A DNA stretch of 64,000 nt from Codonopsis lanceolata. Lineage: Eukaryota > Streptophyta > Magnoliopsida > Asterales > Campanulaceae. The position numbers and the translations under genes are program-made. How positions within the stretch are numbered: position 1 is the first letter of the stretch; every line of letters begins with the position of its first letter. Of this stretch, positions 47,301-59,711 are shown piece by piece. The stretch is taken from assembly GCA_013146195.2 (NCBI GenBank), contig CM028378.1:81650295-81714294 (forward strand). Reading direction: 5' to 3'. The notes under the pieces are model-generated. The model ran no database searches, was not told the DNA's origin, and saw only the letters and a program-made list of their open reading frames with translations.

Positions 47301-48660
47301 TCAAATCACACCCAATTGCAGCAGCGCGATGATGTTTGGTTCCTTAAGGATAAAATTTATTTGAGTCCTTCCTCTCATTTAATTCTTAAAATTCTGGCAA
47401 ACTGTCACTCTTCTCCCGTCGGCGGACATTTTGGGTTCAATAAGACCCTCTCGCGACTCAAACTTAGTTTTCGGTGGCCACACATGCAACTGAGAGTAAA
47501 GAAATTCATTCAGGAATGCGACATCTGCCAACGGTTCAAAACGGACACCATAAAACAAACTGGCCTGCTTCAACCCTTACCTATCCTGATTCGAATGTGG
47601 ACAGAGATTTCCATGGATTTTATCGAAGGTCTTCCTCCATCCAATGGGCATACAATCATCATGGTCGTAGTGGATCGCTTAACAAAATATGGTCATTTTG
47701 TGGCTCTAAAATATCCATATACGATCCTGAGAGTGGTCAAGGTATTCATCGCCAACATCACCCGCCTCCATGGATTTCCTACTTCCATAATAAGTGATCG
47801 TGATAGGGTATTCATTAGCTCTTTTTGGCAGTCATTATTTCAGTTGCAAGGCACTAAGCTCTGTATGAGCTCGAGTTCCCACCCCAAAATGGACGGACAA
47901 ACTGAGGTCGTGAACCGTACCTTGGAGCAATATTTACGTTGTTTTGTTGGTGATCAGCCACACAAATGGTGTGTGTGGCTTCCCTGGGCAGAATTTAGTT
48001 ACAACACTTCCATCCATTCTGCCACTAAAATGATCCCCTTCGAAGCTGTGTACGGTATTCCACCACCCAATTTATTGACTTACATTCCAGGTACTTCCCG
48101 TGTCCAGGCTGTTGATGAGCACCTCCGGGATCGCAATACTATCCTACGAGAACTGCATCGCAATTTGTCTCTGGCCTCCCTACGCATGAAGACGCAAGCG
48201 GACCAAAAAAGACGAGAAGTCTCATTCTCGGTCGGTGACTATGTCTATTTTAAGCTCCAACAATATCGCCAAACATCGGTAGCTTTCCGGGCTTTGCTAA
48301 AAATGTCCCCTCGATTTTATGGGCCCTTTCGGATTATTGAGAAACTTGGTCCTATAGCTTACCGATTAGAACTTCCAACAGGCACCCAGATTCATAATGT
48401 ATTTCATGTGAGTTTACTCCGGCGCCAACTTGGGACTAACCATACTGCAGTCCCAGGCCAAATTCCATCTACTTCGGAAGATTACGACATTCTTCCCCAA
48501 CCTGAAGCTATCTTGGATCGTCGCGTCATCCACAAAGGAAGGTACCGTCCCAAGCAAGAGGTTCTCATCAAATGGAAGGGAGCTCCAGCCGAAGATGCTA
48601 CCTAGGAGAATGCTTGGCGTCTTTCCAGGACTTATCCAAATTTTTTCCTTGCGGACAAGG
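44334..48660 (+). pseudogene. gag-pol polyprotein of the Ty3/gypsy element, broken
   Basis: The ATG at 44334 is followed by TAG at 44364-44366, then a long open frame to 45701. It holds the gag domain (LKGITLQWHRWF, RLVEEKNQ), a CCHC knuckle (CFYCDEKFIPGHRC) and the aspartic protease (ILIDGGSTHNFI). Frameshifts and stops break 45640-46120. RT follows (KLDLTSGYHQIRV); its catalytic pair reads YD instead of DD near 46429, just after a frameshift in a T run. RNase H is interrupted by TAG at 47055-47057. Integrase (CDICQRF zinc-binding part; core with ISMDF, ISDRD, TEVVNR) and a chromodomain-like tail (VLIKWKGAPAEDAT) end at TAG 48603-48605. It cannot encode a working polyprotein. Confidence 0.9.
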
Positions 48661-48668
48661 AACTTTCA

Positions 48669-48680
48669 ACGAGGGAGGAA
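48669..48680 (+). promoter_or_regulatory. Polypurine tract
   Basis: ACGAGGGAGGAA lies immediately before the 3' LTR, where plus-strand synthesis would prime. Confidence 0.75.
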
Positions 48681-48992
48681 TAATACGAACCTGGACTCAG
48701 TCAAGCCTTGGACGTGAGCAATGATCTGTTAGTGGAATTAGTCTTTAGCTGAATTGTAGGCAATAAGTTGGATAGCATTATCTTATTATCTTAAGCATTA
48801 TTTTAGGATTCTTTTTGCATTTGTTTATTATAAATAGTCTCCTAACTATTCAATGAAAGACATGCATAAATAATATTCTATTTCTTCCTTCTATTCCCAG
48901 TTCTTTTTAATAGCAGTACATCTCTGCCTTCCAAAGGATCCGGTCTCAGTCACGAGTTCTTCCCTTCTGTTCCCATCCTCGTTCCCTTATTA
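48681..48992 (+). repeat. 3' LTR of the Ty3/gypsy element
   Basis: Starts TAATACGAACC and ends CCCTTATTA. Aligns end to end with 43998-44310; the terminal TG and CA have each mutated to TA. Confidence 0.93.
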
Positions 48993-48997
48993 TATGT

Positions 48998-51900
48998 TAA
49001 GATTCTTGATCAATGTAAATAGTCAACCTAATCAAATATCTAATTCAAACTAACACGACTTAATTTTTTTTGTTTCCTTAAGCTAATTAGAGTTATCTAT
49101 ATATTTAAAGAAGTTGACTATTATGTAAATAGACTACCCTTAGTTTTCATACTAAATCATCGATTATTTTGATACATTTTTTCTGTAAAATAAAGACTGA
49201 TGGCAACAATTACTAGTAAAAGTCGTAACAGTTGTCAAATGGAAGGAACTTTGTGAATTGTGAAGATGTTTTTTTAATAAAGAAGATCATTAATAGTTTC
49301 TTACTTACGGGGTAGATGCAGTGATTTTTTCAACTGGGGGTAATTTGTATAAATTTTAAAAAAGTGTGGGCAAATTATAAAATTTATGAAGTATTATTTT
49401 TTAAAAAAATTCTTCACAAAAAAAAAAAAACCCAAGTGGGGGCAACTACCCCCCACCCCTAAGGGTGTGTCCACCACTGCCCCATAGTGATTCAAACACA
49501 CAGGTTTGACAAAAAAAAATGTTTTACTTGGCCTATCGACCAATGCCTTTAATGTGTGTGTCACTGTAGGGGGGCTATTATAATTACGTGTTTTGATAAT
49601 TTACATCAAAGTCGTTGAATACAAATTTAATTTTTTAATATTATCATTTTATCTTGATATTGTAAAATACAACAATAAATATTAATTTGAATATATTAAC
49701 AATTTATTAACCTCGTTATCGTTTGGTTGTTCGTGTTTGTTTTTAAAAAAAATGTTTTGCTTGACCTATCGATCAATGCCTTTTAATGTGTGTGGGGGGG
49801 GGGAGGGACCCAAATCAAGTTTGACAAATGTTTCCAAAGGCAAAGGAATTCAAAAGGTTGGAAGTTTCAAGTAATGAATTTATGATCTTGTCAATCTTGA
49901 GTTTAAATGAATAGCTCAAATTCGAAGTTGTAGTGAGAACTAGGAAGGTGTATTTTGTTGAAAATTTTGACAAAATTTAAAATTTCTTATGTACAGTGAC
50001 AGTGGAATACATATATAAATTCTCGTATTCATATGATAATGCCACGAATCTAAATATTAATTTTTGTATTTGTGTCGATGATTTACAAACTTCGGGTTGT
50101 TTGAATACCCTAATTTCATAGTTTGGAATTAGAATTAGAACTTCTAAAACCAATTCTGTCGTTTGAGAATACAATAAAAATTTAGAATTTGAATTGATTT
50201 GCCTCAATTTAATAAAACTAATTCTATATTAAATGCTAAGAATTTAAATTCTAAATTTTGGTCAATTACTATACATAATAATAATTCACCTTTTCTTTTA
50301 CCACCACAACTTTCGACCACCACCGATTGCCGCCAGCTACCTTCGACCACTGCCTCCGATGTCGCAATTGCCGCCAGTCGCCATCAACTCTAACATCCAC
50401 CGCTATCGTTATCCACCACTAATATATGTTATTTATTTTTAAAAATATAAAACTGTTATAATTTTGTTGAAGTAAGGTTTGAATATTTGTCATTCATAAT
50501 CTCATTAACAATCATTGCCACTAGGATAAATTAAATACTTGATATTAGGGGTGTACATTAGTACATCGTAACCATCAAACCAAATCAAATTAGTTGGTTT
50601 GATTCGGTTTTTGTCCAAGACAGTTTGATTTCAGTTTCAAAAATTAAAAAATGTTTGGCTCGATTCGCGGTTTTTATATTGAACGAAAGCGAACCGAACC
50701 AATCTAAACATGTCAAACATAAATTTTTTGGGTGAAAAGAAAGGAGCATATAATGATATAATAATGAGTTCATGAGTTGAATATATGTAATGTTATTTTA
50801 ATGTATTTCTTCGTGGTGGCGTGATAGAAGAAATAAACTAGAAAAAATAAATAAATGAAAAAGATGAAGAAATATGTTTTCTCCTACTAGTTGACAAAAC
50901 GAAGCTCACAACGAAGATGAGAGGCGCACTAGTTGCCGAAGCTGACGCTTTTGACCAAAACTTTAACTCATATAAACTTTTCCTAGTTTATTAGTCATAT
51001 TTGGTAGAGTTTACGTCTTTTTGTATCATTTATGTCTATCATTGGTATATTATTTTTCATTTTAATTATTAGTTGAGATATAATGATTGAGATGCAATGG
51101 TTGAGATGTTATATAATATATCAATGATACACATAAGTGGTACATGAGATCTAAACTCTATTTGGCGGGCTTGTTTCCTGAAGATCATACGAATCCTTAT
51201 CCGTAAAGCGGATCTATTTAGGTTAAATTGATCAAAATTTAGAAGTCTCAATATAACCTCTTAATTTTTAAAAATTACAGCACCACCTCTTATATTTATA
51301 TATGCAGAGTATCACTTTTTACTATTAACAGTGTCACTTTATAGTAAAAAAATGTGTCACTTTTGTCCTTAGAAGCGTTACTTTGTATTTTTAATAAAAA
51401 TTATAATTTTTTCCTTAAAAAATGTTACTTTTTGGACGTAAATGTGTCACTTTAAGTCTTAAATGTGTTACTTTCACTTTAAAAAGTGTCTCATTTTTTA
51501 TAAATAAAAATCATTATGTTTGACATTCAAGTATTACTTTATAACATTAAAAGTGTCAATTTTTAGTATTAAATATGTTACTTTTGACCATACAAGTGTC
51601 ATTTTGCCTTAGAAATAAAAGTAGTCGTTATTGACCTTAAAAATATCACTTTTTAGCATTGAAAATGTTATGTTTTAGTATTAAATGTGTCACTTTTGAC
51701 AGTCAACATTAGTTTTAAAGTGTCACTTTTAATACTAAAAAGTGTCACTTTTTAGTATTAAAAAGTGTCACTTTTTTAGTATTAAATGCGACACTTTTTA
51801 GTATTAAATGTGTCACTTTTTAGAATGAAGAATGTCACTTTTTAGTATTAAGAATGTCACTTTTTAATATTAAGAGTGTCATTTTTTAGTATTAAATGTG

Positions 51901-53149
51901 TCACTTTTTAGTATTAAGAGTATTACTTTGTATTTTAATGAAAATTATAATAAATTTTCCTTTATAGTATCACTTTCAACCTTAAAATGTGTCACTTTTG
52001 TCTTTTCAATGTGTCATGTTTGACTTTAAATGTGTCATTTAGCATTTCGTTAAAGTCCATCAAGTATCCCAAGATAATTGATGCTAACGGATGGCTAATG
52101 GAGCTGACAAATGATTAAATTGTAAGGCGTGGAAAACATAAGAATTTTGGCAACAAATCTTGAAAGTGTAGGGGCACCGGAGCAAAATAACACATCTCTT
52201 CAATAAAATTTAAAAACAGTACTAGGGGGTTTCAAACCGAAGATTAGCTCGCTAATTTTCCAAACAAGAAGTGTTACGTTGTGTACCATCTTGACTAATT
52301 CATTTTTGTAATTTTTTGTAATATATTATTTATTTATTATGACCTGCGAATTTCTAAATAGGGCTCCTCTTACGGATTTATGATCTATAAGACCGTCCAA
52401 CACAAATCTTTGTCATTATGTGTAAAGCAGGTCTTGTATTCGTAAAACAGAGTCTCAGTCTCCCACATCTCAATTACCAATATATAGTGAGTCAGCTAAA
52501 AATAATTTCTCTTATACAAAATACTCATAAAATCGTCTTAATAAAGTATTTGTCTTTTTATATAATAAGAAAAATTATCTAAAATTAATAAATTTATTAA
52601 ATTTAAAGTCGATCGAATACACTTATTTTGAGACAAGGACTAACAAATTCTTTCAAGTAGGTATAGCTTACCTTTACGGAAATCAATTCTTAAAATGCGG
52701 TTTCAAATCATCTATCATATTTTCTATAAAAAGAAAACTGATTAAAATAAACTGTTGAGATTTAATGGAACATAAAATATGACAGGGGTTATGATAGACG
52801 ATTTAGAACCTAAAATACTACTTCCCTAGTCCCAAAATAAGTATATCCTATTTGACTTTGATACGATTTAAAATAATTAATTTTTTTATTTTCCACTTTT
52901 GAAAGTTAATCGTGTATTGTCAACTTTCTTGTTGGTGAATAGAAAAATGGACCTCAGGATTTGAAATCACTTGTGGGGTGTTTAAATGAAAATGACATAA
53001 TGTTATATCTTAGCTCTCTGAGTGGTTTATATCAGCTTCACCATTCATGTCCTTGTATCGAACATAGCTATATTCTTTTCATTTTTAATAATTATTCTTC
53101 TTTTCTTTTATTTTCGTTCTAAAATAATTGTTCATTTTCAAATCTCTTA
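48998..53149. other. Intergenic upstream of gene C: duplicated module, dispersed repeats, no gene
   Basis: 49190-49930 and 50820-50955 resemble the upstream modules at 13125 and 15684. 49300-49480 is a G/C-tract-rich stretch of unknown type (GTGGGGGCAACTACCCCCCA). 50560-50710 has GATTCGGTTTTT-type dispersed repeats. 52820-52950 starts like a CTCCCTCCGTCCC MITE but lacks the other end. The short ORFs are unconvincing. Confidence 0.45.
51300..52045. repeat. TGTCACTTTT-type short tandem array (largest locus)
   Basis: About 30 degenerate units of about 18-25 bp with the core GTGTCACTTTTTAGTATTAA, most regular at about 51715-51920. It is followed at about 52165 by GGGGCACCGGAGCAAAATAA, which parallels ACACCGGAGCAATTAATG after the array near gene A. 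Confidence 0.85.
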
Positions 53150-53387
53150 CTCCTTCCGTCCCTAAATTATCATTTTCCTTTTCTCTTTTGTCCCTCCCAA
53201 AGTAACTGTCCAGTTTGAAACTTACCTTTTTAAAATATCACTTTTACTACTTTATCCTTACTTTTTTACCGTACTTTAATTATGTGCCACATACACATGA
53301 GCTTTAAAGGAAAGTACACATTAAACCAATATAAGTAATCAAGTCAATTTGTTTTTCTTAATCCGCATAATTTAGAAGCGGATGGAG
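53150..53387. mobile_element. Stowaway-like MITE, first of an adjacent pair
   Basis: Starts CTCCTTCCGTCCCTAAATTA and ends AGAAGCGGATGGAG, with flanking TA dinucleotides. Confidence 0.75.
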
Positions 53388-53401
53388 TATTTTTTAAGAT
53401 A

Positions 53402-53645
53402 CTCCTCCGTCGCAAATTATCGTCCTCCTTTTTTTAAAAATAATTGTCCACTTTGAAACTTACCTTTTTAGAACATCACTTTTACCACTTTACCCTTACT
53501 TTTTCACCCTACTTTAATTATGGGCCACATACACATGAGCTTTAAAGGAAACTACATATTAAACCAATATTAATAATCCAGTCAAATATATTTTCTTAAA
53601 CGGTGCGCCGGGTCAACCAGGACAATAAATTAAGGACGGAGGGAG
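53402..53645. mobile_element. Stowaway-like MITE, second of the pair
   Basis: Starts CTCCTCCGTCGCAAATTATC and ends AAGGACGGAGGGAG, with flanking TA. It has the same orientation as, and is very similar to, the copy 14 bp upstream (shared CACATACACATGAGCTTTAA). Confidence 0.78.
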
Positions 53646-53831
53646 TAATACTTTTAGCACTTCAGATTTACTTTTTTTTATTTACTTGTAATTATGGTCA
53701 TCTGGACAATGACATTTAAAAAAATTACATATTATACAAATATTTATAATATAATCAATTACTCTTTTTTAAACGATTTATCAGATTAAAAATGACGATT
53801 ATTTAAAATCGGGGGAACATCGTATTCATAC

Positions 53832-54060
53832 TAGGGGTGGCAATGCCTGGCCCGGCACGTTAGCACGAACCAATAAGACACGATTATAAAACACGATTTT
53901 GAGACAAATGACACGATAAGCCCGACCCAAAACACGACCGAAATTGTTAATATATTCAAATGAATATTTATTGTTTTATTTATGATCAAATAAGATAGAT
54001 AATATTAAAACACGATAATGAGGCACGAAAACGACACGATAACACGAATTGTCACCCCTA
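53832..54060. mobile_element. hAT-type MITE 150 bp upstream of gene C
   Basis: Ends TAGGGGTGGCAA and TTGTCACCCCTA are inverted repeats, and the 8-bp duplication ATTCATAC is exact (53824-53831 and 54061-54068). It is 229 bp, non-coding, and made of ACACGA-type words. A hAT assignment follows from the 8-bp duplication and the TAGGGGTG end. Confidence 0.88.
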
Positions 54061-54111
54061 ATTCATACGGTCAGATCAAAGTTACTCCCATTAGTGTATT
54101 TCTCAGCTTAA

Positions 54112-54122
54112 TAGTATAAATT
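54112..54122 (+). promoter_or_regulatory. TATA-like box of gene C
   Basis: AGTATAAATTA lies about 95 bp before the start codon, between the MITE and the gene. The position and sequence fit; no other support. Confidence 0.4.
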
Positions 54123-54209
54123 AAATAGAGGATACCCTGTATAGGCTGTATTGGGAGAACTTAAGTTTGTAAACTGATCTATAAACAAACACAACATTAT
54201 AAAAAAAAA

Positions 54210-57200
54210 ATGACTCAAACCGGTAATCTCATATTCTTCTTGGCAGGTTTTACACTCTTGTTAACCTGTTTTTTCTGCACAGCCACCGATCAATCAACAC
54301 TCCTCGACTTCAAATCTCAATTTAACAACTCAGACATTTTATCAAACAACTGGACTGCAACCACTCCCCTCTGCAGCTGGGTCGGCGTTTCCTGCGATGC
54401 AACCCGCCAACGTGTCACCGCCTTGAATCTCTCCGACATGGGTTTGACCGGCACCATTCCTCCTTACCTGGGCAACCTCACTTTCCTCACTTCACTCGAC
54501 TTCAGCAACAACGCCTTCTATGGCGGCATACCCGCCGAAATATTTGAGGATTTCACTATGCTTAGGGAGTTACGTCTTGGAAACAACCAATTGGGAGGTA
54601 CTATATTATCTTTTCACTTTTGCCTTCAATACTAAAACTTCTACATATTCATAGTATGATCCTTGGAAGTTGGAAGAGGGAGGTATTATGTTCACATTTG
54701 GCTTCGTAGAATGATCACTGATGACTAATTCCTAGAATGATTCTTCCACCACCACCACATCCAGAAAAATCCCGGTAGGTGGCAGCCATGGCGGTGGAAT
54801 TGAGAGGATCATCCATTCCTTTACATCCAAAAAGTTGACGTCCCCCATATAGTTTGTTGCAACTTTTTTTTTATCTACCATTGACTATATTTTTTTGTAA
54901 TATATGCAATATAATACAAATTACCATGAAGGTAGTAATATACACAAGTTTTTGTCAAAAAGGAAGGCTATCTGTATATGGTAAAATTGATATTTCGTAC
55001 TTAATATTGTATTGCAGCAAGGCTCCTGTTTGCCTTATTGCATTTGTTGACGGTTTGAAATGAAAATGTTTGAACACTATGTGAAGGACAAGTTTACATA
55101 CCAAGTATCGAAATAGCCGGTCTCAATATGATATGTGCATCATTTTCTTGACAATATTTACTGCACTTCAAATCTGACTCGAGAAAGTAATGTACGTGTC
55201 ATATTGTAGTTGGCCATTTGTATGTACTATGTAACTCTGGACCAGACAAATATTCCCTCTGTTTCGGACAAAGAGTCCATTATTCCATTTAGTGATGTTT
55301 CACTTAAAGAGTACACTTTCAGTAATTAAGGCATAAATGTGTCATTTTAGTACTAATGAATTATTACTTATTAAAAGTGTCATTTTCTTAAAAAAATTGA
55401 CTTTCAAAAGGACTCTTTGCCCAAAACGGAGGGAGTATGTTTTTTCCAAAGTTCACTTCACAGAAAATGCATAAGTTCTTGAATTTTTTGATTTCTAATC
55501 AATTAATTTGAAATGATACGTAGCACAATTTTAATTTTTTGCTCATGTTTTCTAACAAATCTCGCCCATTTGTTCTTCTCGTGGTTTTGTACGAAAGAAT
55601 TATGTATCAAAATCTTTCTCTATCGTACCCACGGTTTTGTACCAAGCCATGTCTAATATAGACTTTTCCACATGTTTCCAATTCATGCCTTTATCAAGAA
55701 AATATTAAATGTTTATGTGACTTGTAATTAAGAGATTTAATTGAGTTCTCACTTAAGAAGTTAGTCATATCCTCACCAAAAGTATTCCTTTTTCGCTCAA
55801 ATCTTATTCTGCATCATATCAAATATTACGTGTCTTAATTTTTGAATATCTAATACAAATGTGATAAAATTTAAAAAATCTTTCACCTTATTGTTTCTTT
55901 TGCCTGTAAGTTGTTAAGTGGCATGATTACTGTGCTAGGGAGTTTTGGGTCACTGCCAGTCAATATGGATTAAACTTTCTGCTACTTTTAGCATGATGTT
56001 AATTGATGTTTTGTTGTTTTTTTTTTTGTAGACATGATGTTAATGTATATGCACCACTGCAGGTACCATTCCATTTAAAATAGGTAATCTTACACGTTTG
56101 GAGACATTGAGCATGCCAAGTTGCTCTCTAACGGGGCATATCCCATCTTACATCTTCAACATGTCTTCGCTGAAAGTTATTGATCTCACAAACAATAGCC
56201 TGTCTGGAATCCTATCAATGGACATTCGAAGTTGGCATCTTCCTGTTATTGAAACCCTACATCTTTCTTACAATCAACTCAATGGCAACATTTCATCTTA
56301 CATATGGGACTGCAGAGGGCTTCGGAGCTTATCACTTTCAGATAATAATTTCACTGGTAGCATACCTACAACAGTTGGGAACCTCACTTTGCTCAAACAT
56401 TTTGATCTTGCCGGTAACCAGTTGACAGGTATTCTTTACCTTCAAATACTGTACTTCTTGATACTCTAATTGATTTTATCATGGCACTTGTTCATAAGAA
56501 ATATGCATTTATTTTCAAAGCTGACATACCCCTTCTTGTAAGAGAGGCTTCTGGTCAGGTAAAAATTGTATTTAGAGCTGAAAGGCTGGCTCTAGAAACT
56601 TGGGTTCATGCTTATTTAAATGACTGTCACGATTCTATGAAGCTAATTTGCACAAGGTGCAGTAGTTTCCTGATATTAAGAATGCTCTCCAGTGAAAGGA
56701 ATGTGAACAATTTGAATGTAAAAGAGCCAAGTAGTTGGTTAACACTAAAAATAAAAAGACTAAATTAGAAGAATAAAAGGAATCCTTTCTTCCTAGTTCA
56801 AAAAAAAAAACAGGACATGCCTCTCTCTCTTGCTATCTGTCTTCTTTGCCATCTTGCTCCTCTTTGAAAGGGTAAGCGAATCTCAATGCTACAAATCATT
56901 TCTTCCTAGTTCCAAAGGAAACAGGACATGCCTGAAAGTTGTTACCACAAGCTTTCCCATTTGCTTGAATAGTTAATAGGTTGAAAAACCTAAATGCCAT
57001 CCTTACTTTAAAGGGCAAGAGAGTATTTTTCATTCATCTCATCACACATCTGTGTATCTCATCGTTTTAAAATCAGGTTGTTCTATTGGCATACCGAGTG
57101 TTTGCCAGCGTTTTGAAATTCTCTTCTCATATAGCTGTATGTTATCATTCTTAGGACTTGTAGTTAGATTTGGGGCATGCAGGCAATTGCTACATTCATG

Positions 57201-59711
57201 TGAAAGCATGTTAAGTGAAAGTGTGTTGATATTGTGGCAGGTACATTACCAAATGAGATTGGTAACCTTAATCTGGAAGTTATTAGCCTGTCCGATAACA
57301 GCCTAACAGGCCATGTTCCAAACAGACTCTTCAATGCCTCAAATATGGTATTTCTTGGCCTGGCTAACAATCAGTTCTCAGGCCAACTTCCAAGTCTTTG
57401 GCTTCCCAATCTTGAGATGCTTTTTCTAGGAGGCAATAGATTCAGCGGAATGATTCCAAGCTCTGTCTCTAATTCTTCGAAGCTTACCATTCTACATTTG
57501 AGTGGAAACTCATTCACTGGCCCTATTCCAAATACACTTGGTAATTTGAGAGACTTGCAGGGGCTCTACCTTGGGGAGAACAATTTGACTAGGGAATCTT
57601 CCACTTCAGAACTAAGATTCCTATCTTCTCTAACAAATTGCAGACAATTAAGCCATCTGGGAATAGCACTGAATCAATTCCATGGTTTCCTCCCAACTTC
57701 AATTGGGAATCTATCAGCTTCTCTCCAAGACTTTGAAGCATTTGGATCCAATATCAAGGGTTCCATTCCAAGTGAAATTGGCAACTTGAGTGGTTTGATC
57801 TTCATAAGTATAGATAGCAATGAGTTCACAGGATTTATCCCATCAACACTGGGAAATTTACAACAACTTGAGCGACTGTATCTTGAACACAATAGACTAG
57901 AAGGACCCATTCCAGATAGTCTTTGTCAGTTACAGTACTTGGGAGACATATTTGTAAGTGATAATAGACTCTATGGACATATACCTGCATGCTTGGGTGA
58001 ACTTAAATCCATGCGAAATCTGTACCTAGACTCCAACAACTTGACTTCCACAATACCTCTGGCCTTATGGAGCCTTAAAGATCTTCTAAGTCTTAATCTA
58101 TCCACGAATTATCTAGGTGGGTCTTTGCCGTATGATATACAAAACTTGAGGGTCATAACTAAATTAGACTTATCACACAATCAGTTATCAGGTGAGATCC
58201 CAAGCACCATTGGAAGTTTCCAAATGTTGACTTCTCTTTCCTTGGCAAATAATAAGCTGGAAGGACCAATACCTCAGTTGATGGGAAATTTGCTAAGCTT
58301 GGAGTCATTGAACCTATCCAACAACAATTTGACTGGAGTGATTCCAAAGTCTCTGGAGACGCTTAGGTATCTGCAGTTCTTTGATGCGTCTTACAATAGA
58401 CTGGAAGGAGAGATTCCCACCGGAGGACAATTTGCAAATTTTACAGCTCAGTCATTCATGCAAAACAGGGCACTATGCGGTGCACCTCGATTGCAAGTTC
58501 CAGTATGCCAATCTGAAATTCACCTACGGTCAAGGTCAAGAAATATGATTCTCAAATATACTTTACCCCCCATTTTATCTGCCATCTTTTTACTGGCCCT
58601 TATCTTCTTATTGATCAAGTACAGAAATCAGAATATGAGATCACAGAGTGTGAGAGATAACACACATGTTGATTGGAGAAGGGTATCATATAATGAACTT
58701 CAAGAAGCAACAGATGGATTTAACGAAAGCAATCTACTCGGTATGGGTAGTGTTGGTTCGGTATATAAAGGAACATTTTCAGATGGGAAGGTTGTTGCTG
58801 TAAAGGTTTTCAGTTTGCAGTTGGAGGGAGCATACAAGAGTTTTGATGTTGAATGTGAAGTAATGCGCAATATTCGTCACCGAAATCTTGCTAAAATCAT
58901 TAACAGCTGCTGTAACTCAGAATTCAGAGCCTTGGTATTAGAATACATGCCTAATGGGACCCTAGAGAACTGGCTGTACACGGACTTCTTTCATCTAAGT
59001 TTGATACAAAGGTTAAACATAATGATTGATGTTGCGGCTGCCTTGGAATATCTACATCACAGTTATATAACACCAATTGTTCACTGTGATTTGAAGCCTA
59101 GCAATGTTTTGCTTGATCAAGATATGGTTGCACATGTTAGTGATTTTGGAATTTCCAAACTTTTCGGTGAAGATCAGTTTATTTCACTCACGAAAACTTT
59201 AGGCACAATTGGGTACTTGGCACCAGGTAATTTCCTATTATTTGCATCACGTTTCAGCTTTGGAATCCAAATTTTTAACTGCAGGTTTTCTTTTCTTTTG
59301 AATTATTTCCATTGGTTGACATTTTGCTATTAAACTTGTATGTCTTGGATAGAGTATGGAACCAGTGGAATAGTGACAACTAGAGGCGATGTCTACAGTT
59401 ATGGTGTTATGTTGATGGAAATGTTGACAAGAAAGAAGCCAACAGATGAAATGTTTACAGGGGACCTAAGTTTGACGCAGTGGGTGAACAAAGCATTGGC
59501 TGGTTCGTTAAATGGAGTCGTTGATACCGATTTGATACAAGATGACAGAGGTTTCATTCTTAAAGAGCAATGCATTTCATCTATCTTACATCTGGCCATG
59601 GAGTGTTCAAGTGATTCGCCCGAACGGAGGATTAACATGATCCAAGTCCAGTCTAGACTCCAGAAAATTAAGGTTGCTTATCTTGCAAATAATAGTGAAT
59701 CAGATAAATAG
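54210..59711 (+). CDS. LRR receptor-like kinase C (LRR-XII, non-RD)
   Basis: Exons 54210-54597, 56063-56428, 57241-59226 and 59353-59711 join in frame into 1032 residues. Start MTQTGNLIFFLAG gives a signal peptide, then the CSWVGVSCD cap, about 20 LRRs, a membrane helix at about 691-713 (LPPILSAIFLLALIFLLI) and a kinase. Kinase residues: GMGSVGSV, Lys773, HCDLKPSN with Cys867 and Asp868, DFG at 886, and Glu914 of APE split by the last intron. It is the close duplicate of gene A, with the same exon lengths except three extra nucleotides in the last. Its introns lack the transposons found in A, so it is nearer the ancestral structure. The non-RD kinase and ectodomain type point to a plasma-membrane immune receptor; the ligand is not predictable here. 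Confidence 0.93.
55254..55435. mobile_element. MITE in intron 1 of gene C
   Basis: Starts TTCCCTCTGTTTCGGACAAA and ends CCAAAACGGAGGGAG followed by TA. It has inverted terminal similarity (AAAGAGTCC against GGACTCTTT). It is the full version of the truncated copy at 7970-8066. A scrap of the same family occurs in gene A intron 1 at about 17935-17970, so this insertion probably predates the A/C duplication. Confidence 0.7.

Larger units (their letters stand above)
43998..48992 (+). mobile_element. Ty3/gypsy retrotransposon, chromovirus type, complete but inactive
   Basis: Two LTRs of about 313 bp bracket a 4.4-kb interior. The 5-bp target duplication TATGT is exact (43993-43997 and 48993-48997). 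A primer-binding site TGGTATTAGAG lies 1 nt after the left LTR, resembling the initiator Met tRNA type, and a purine tract precedes the right LTR. Domain order gag, protease, RT, RNase H, integrase, chromodomain-like tail is that of Ty3/gypsy chromoviruses; the short size suggests the Reina group (inference). The LTRs differ at about a dozen or more positions (about 4-5 percent), many of them C/T or G/A changes, so the insertion is not recent. Confidence 0.93.

Noticed and set aside
44334..48660. A functional autonomous retrotransposon
   Set aside because: Several stops, at least two frameshifts and loss of an RT catalytic Asp rule it out.
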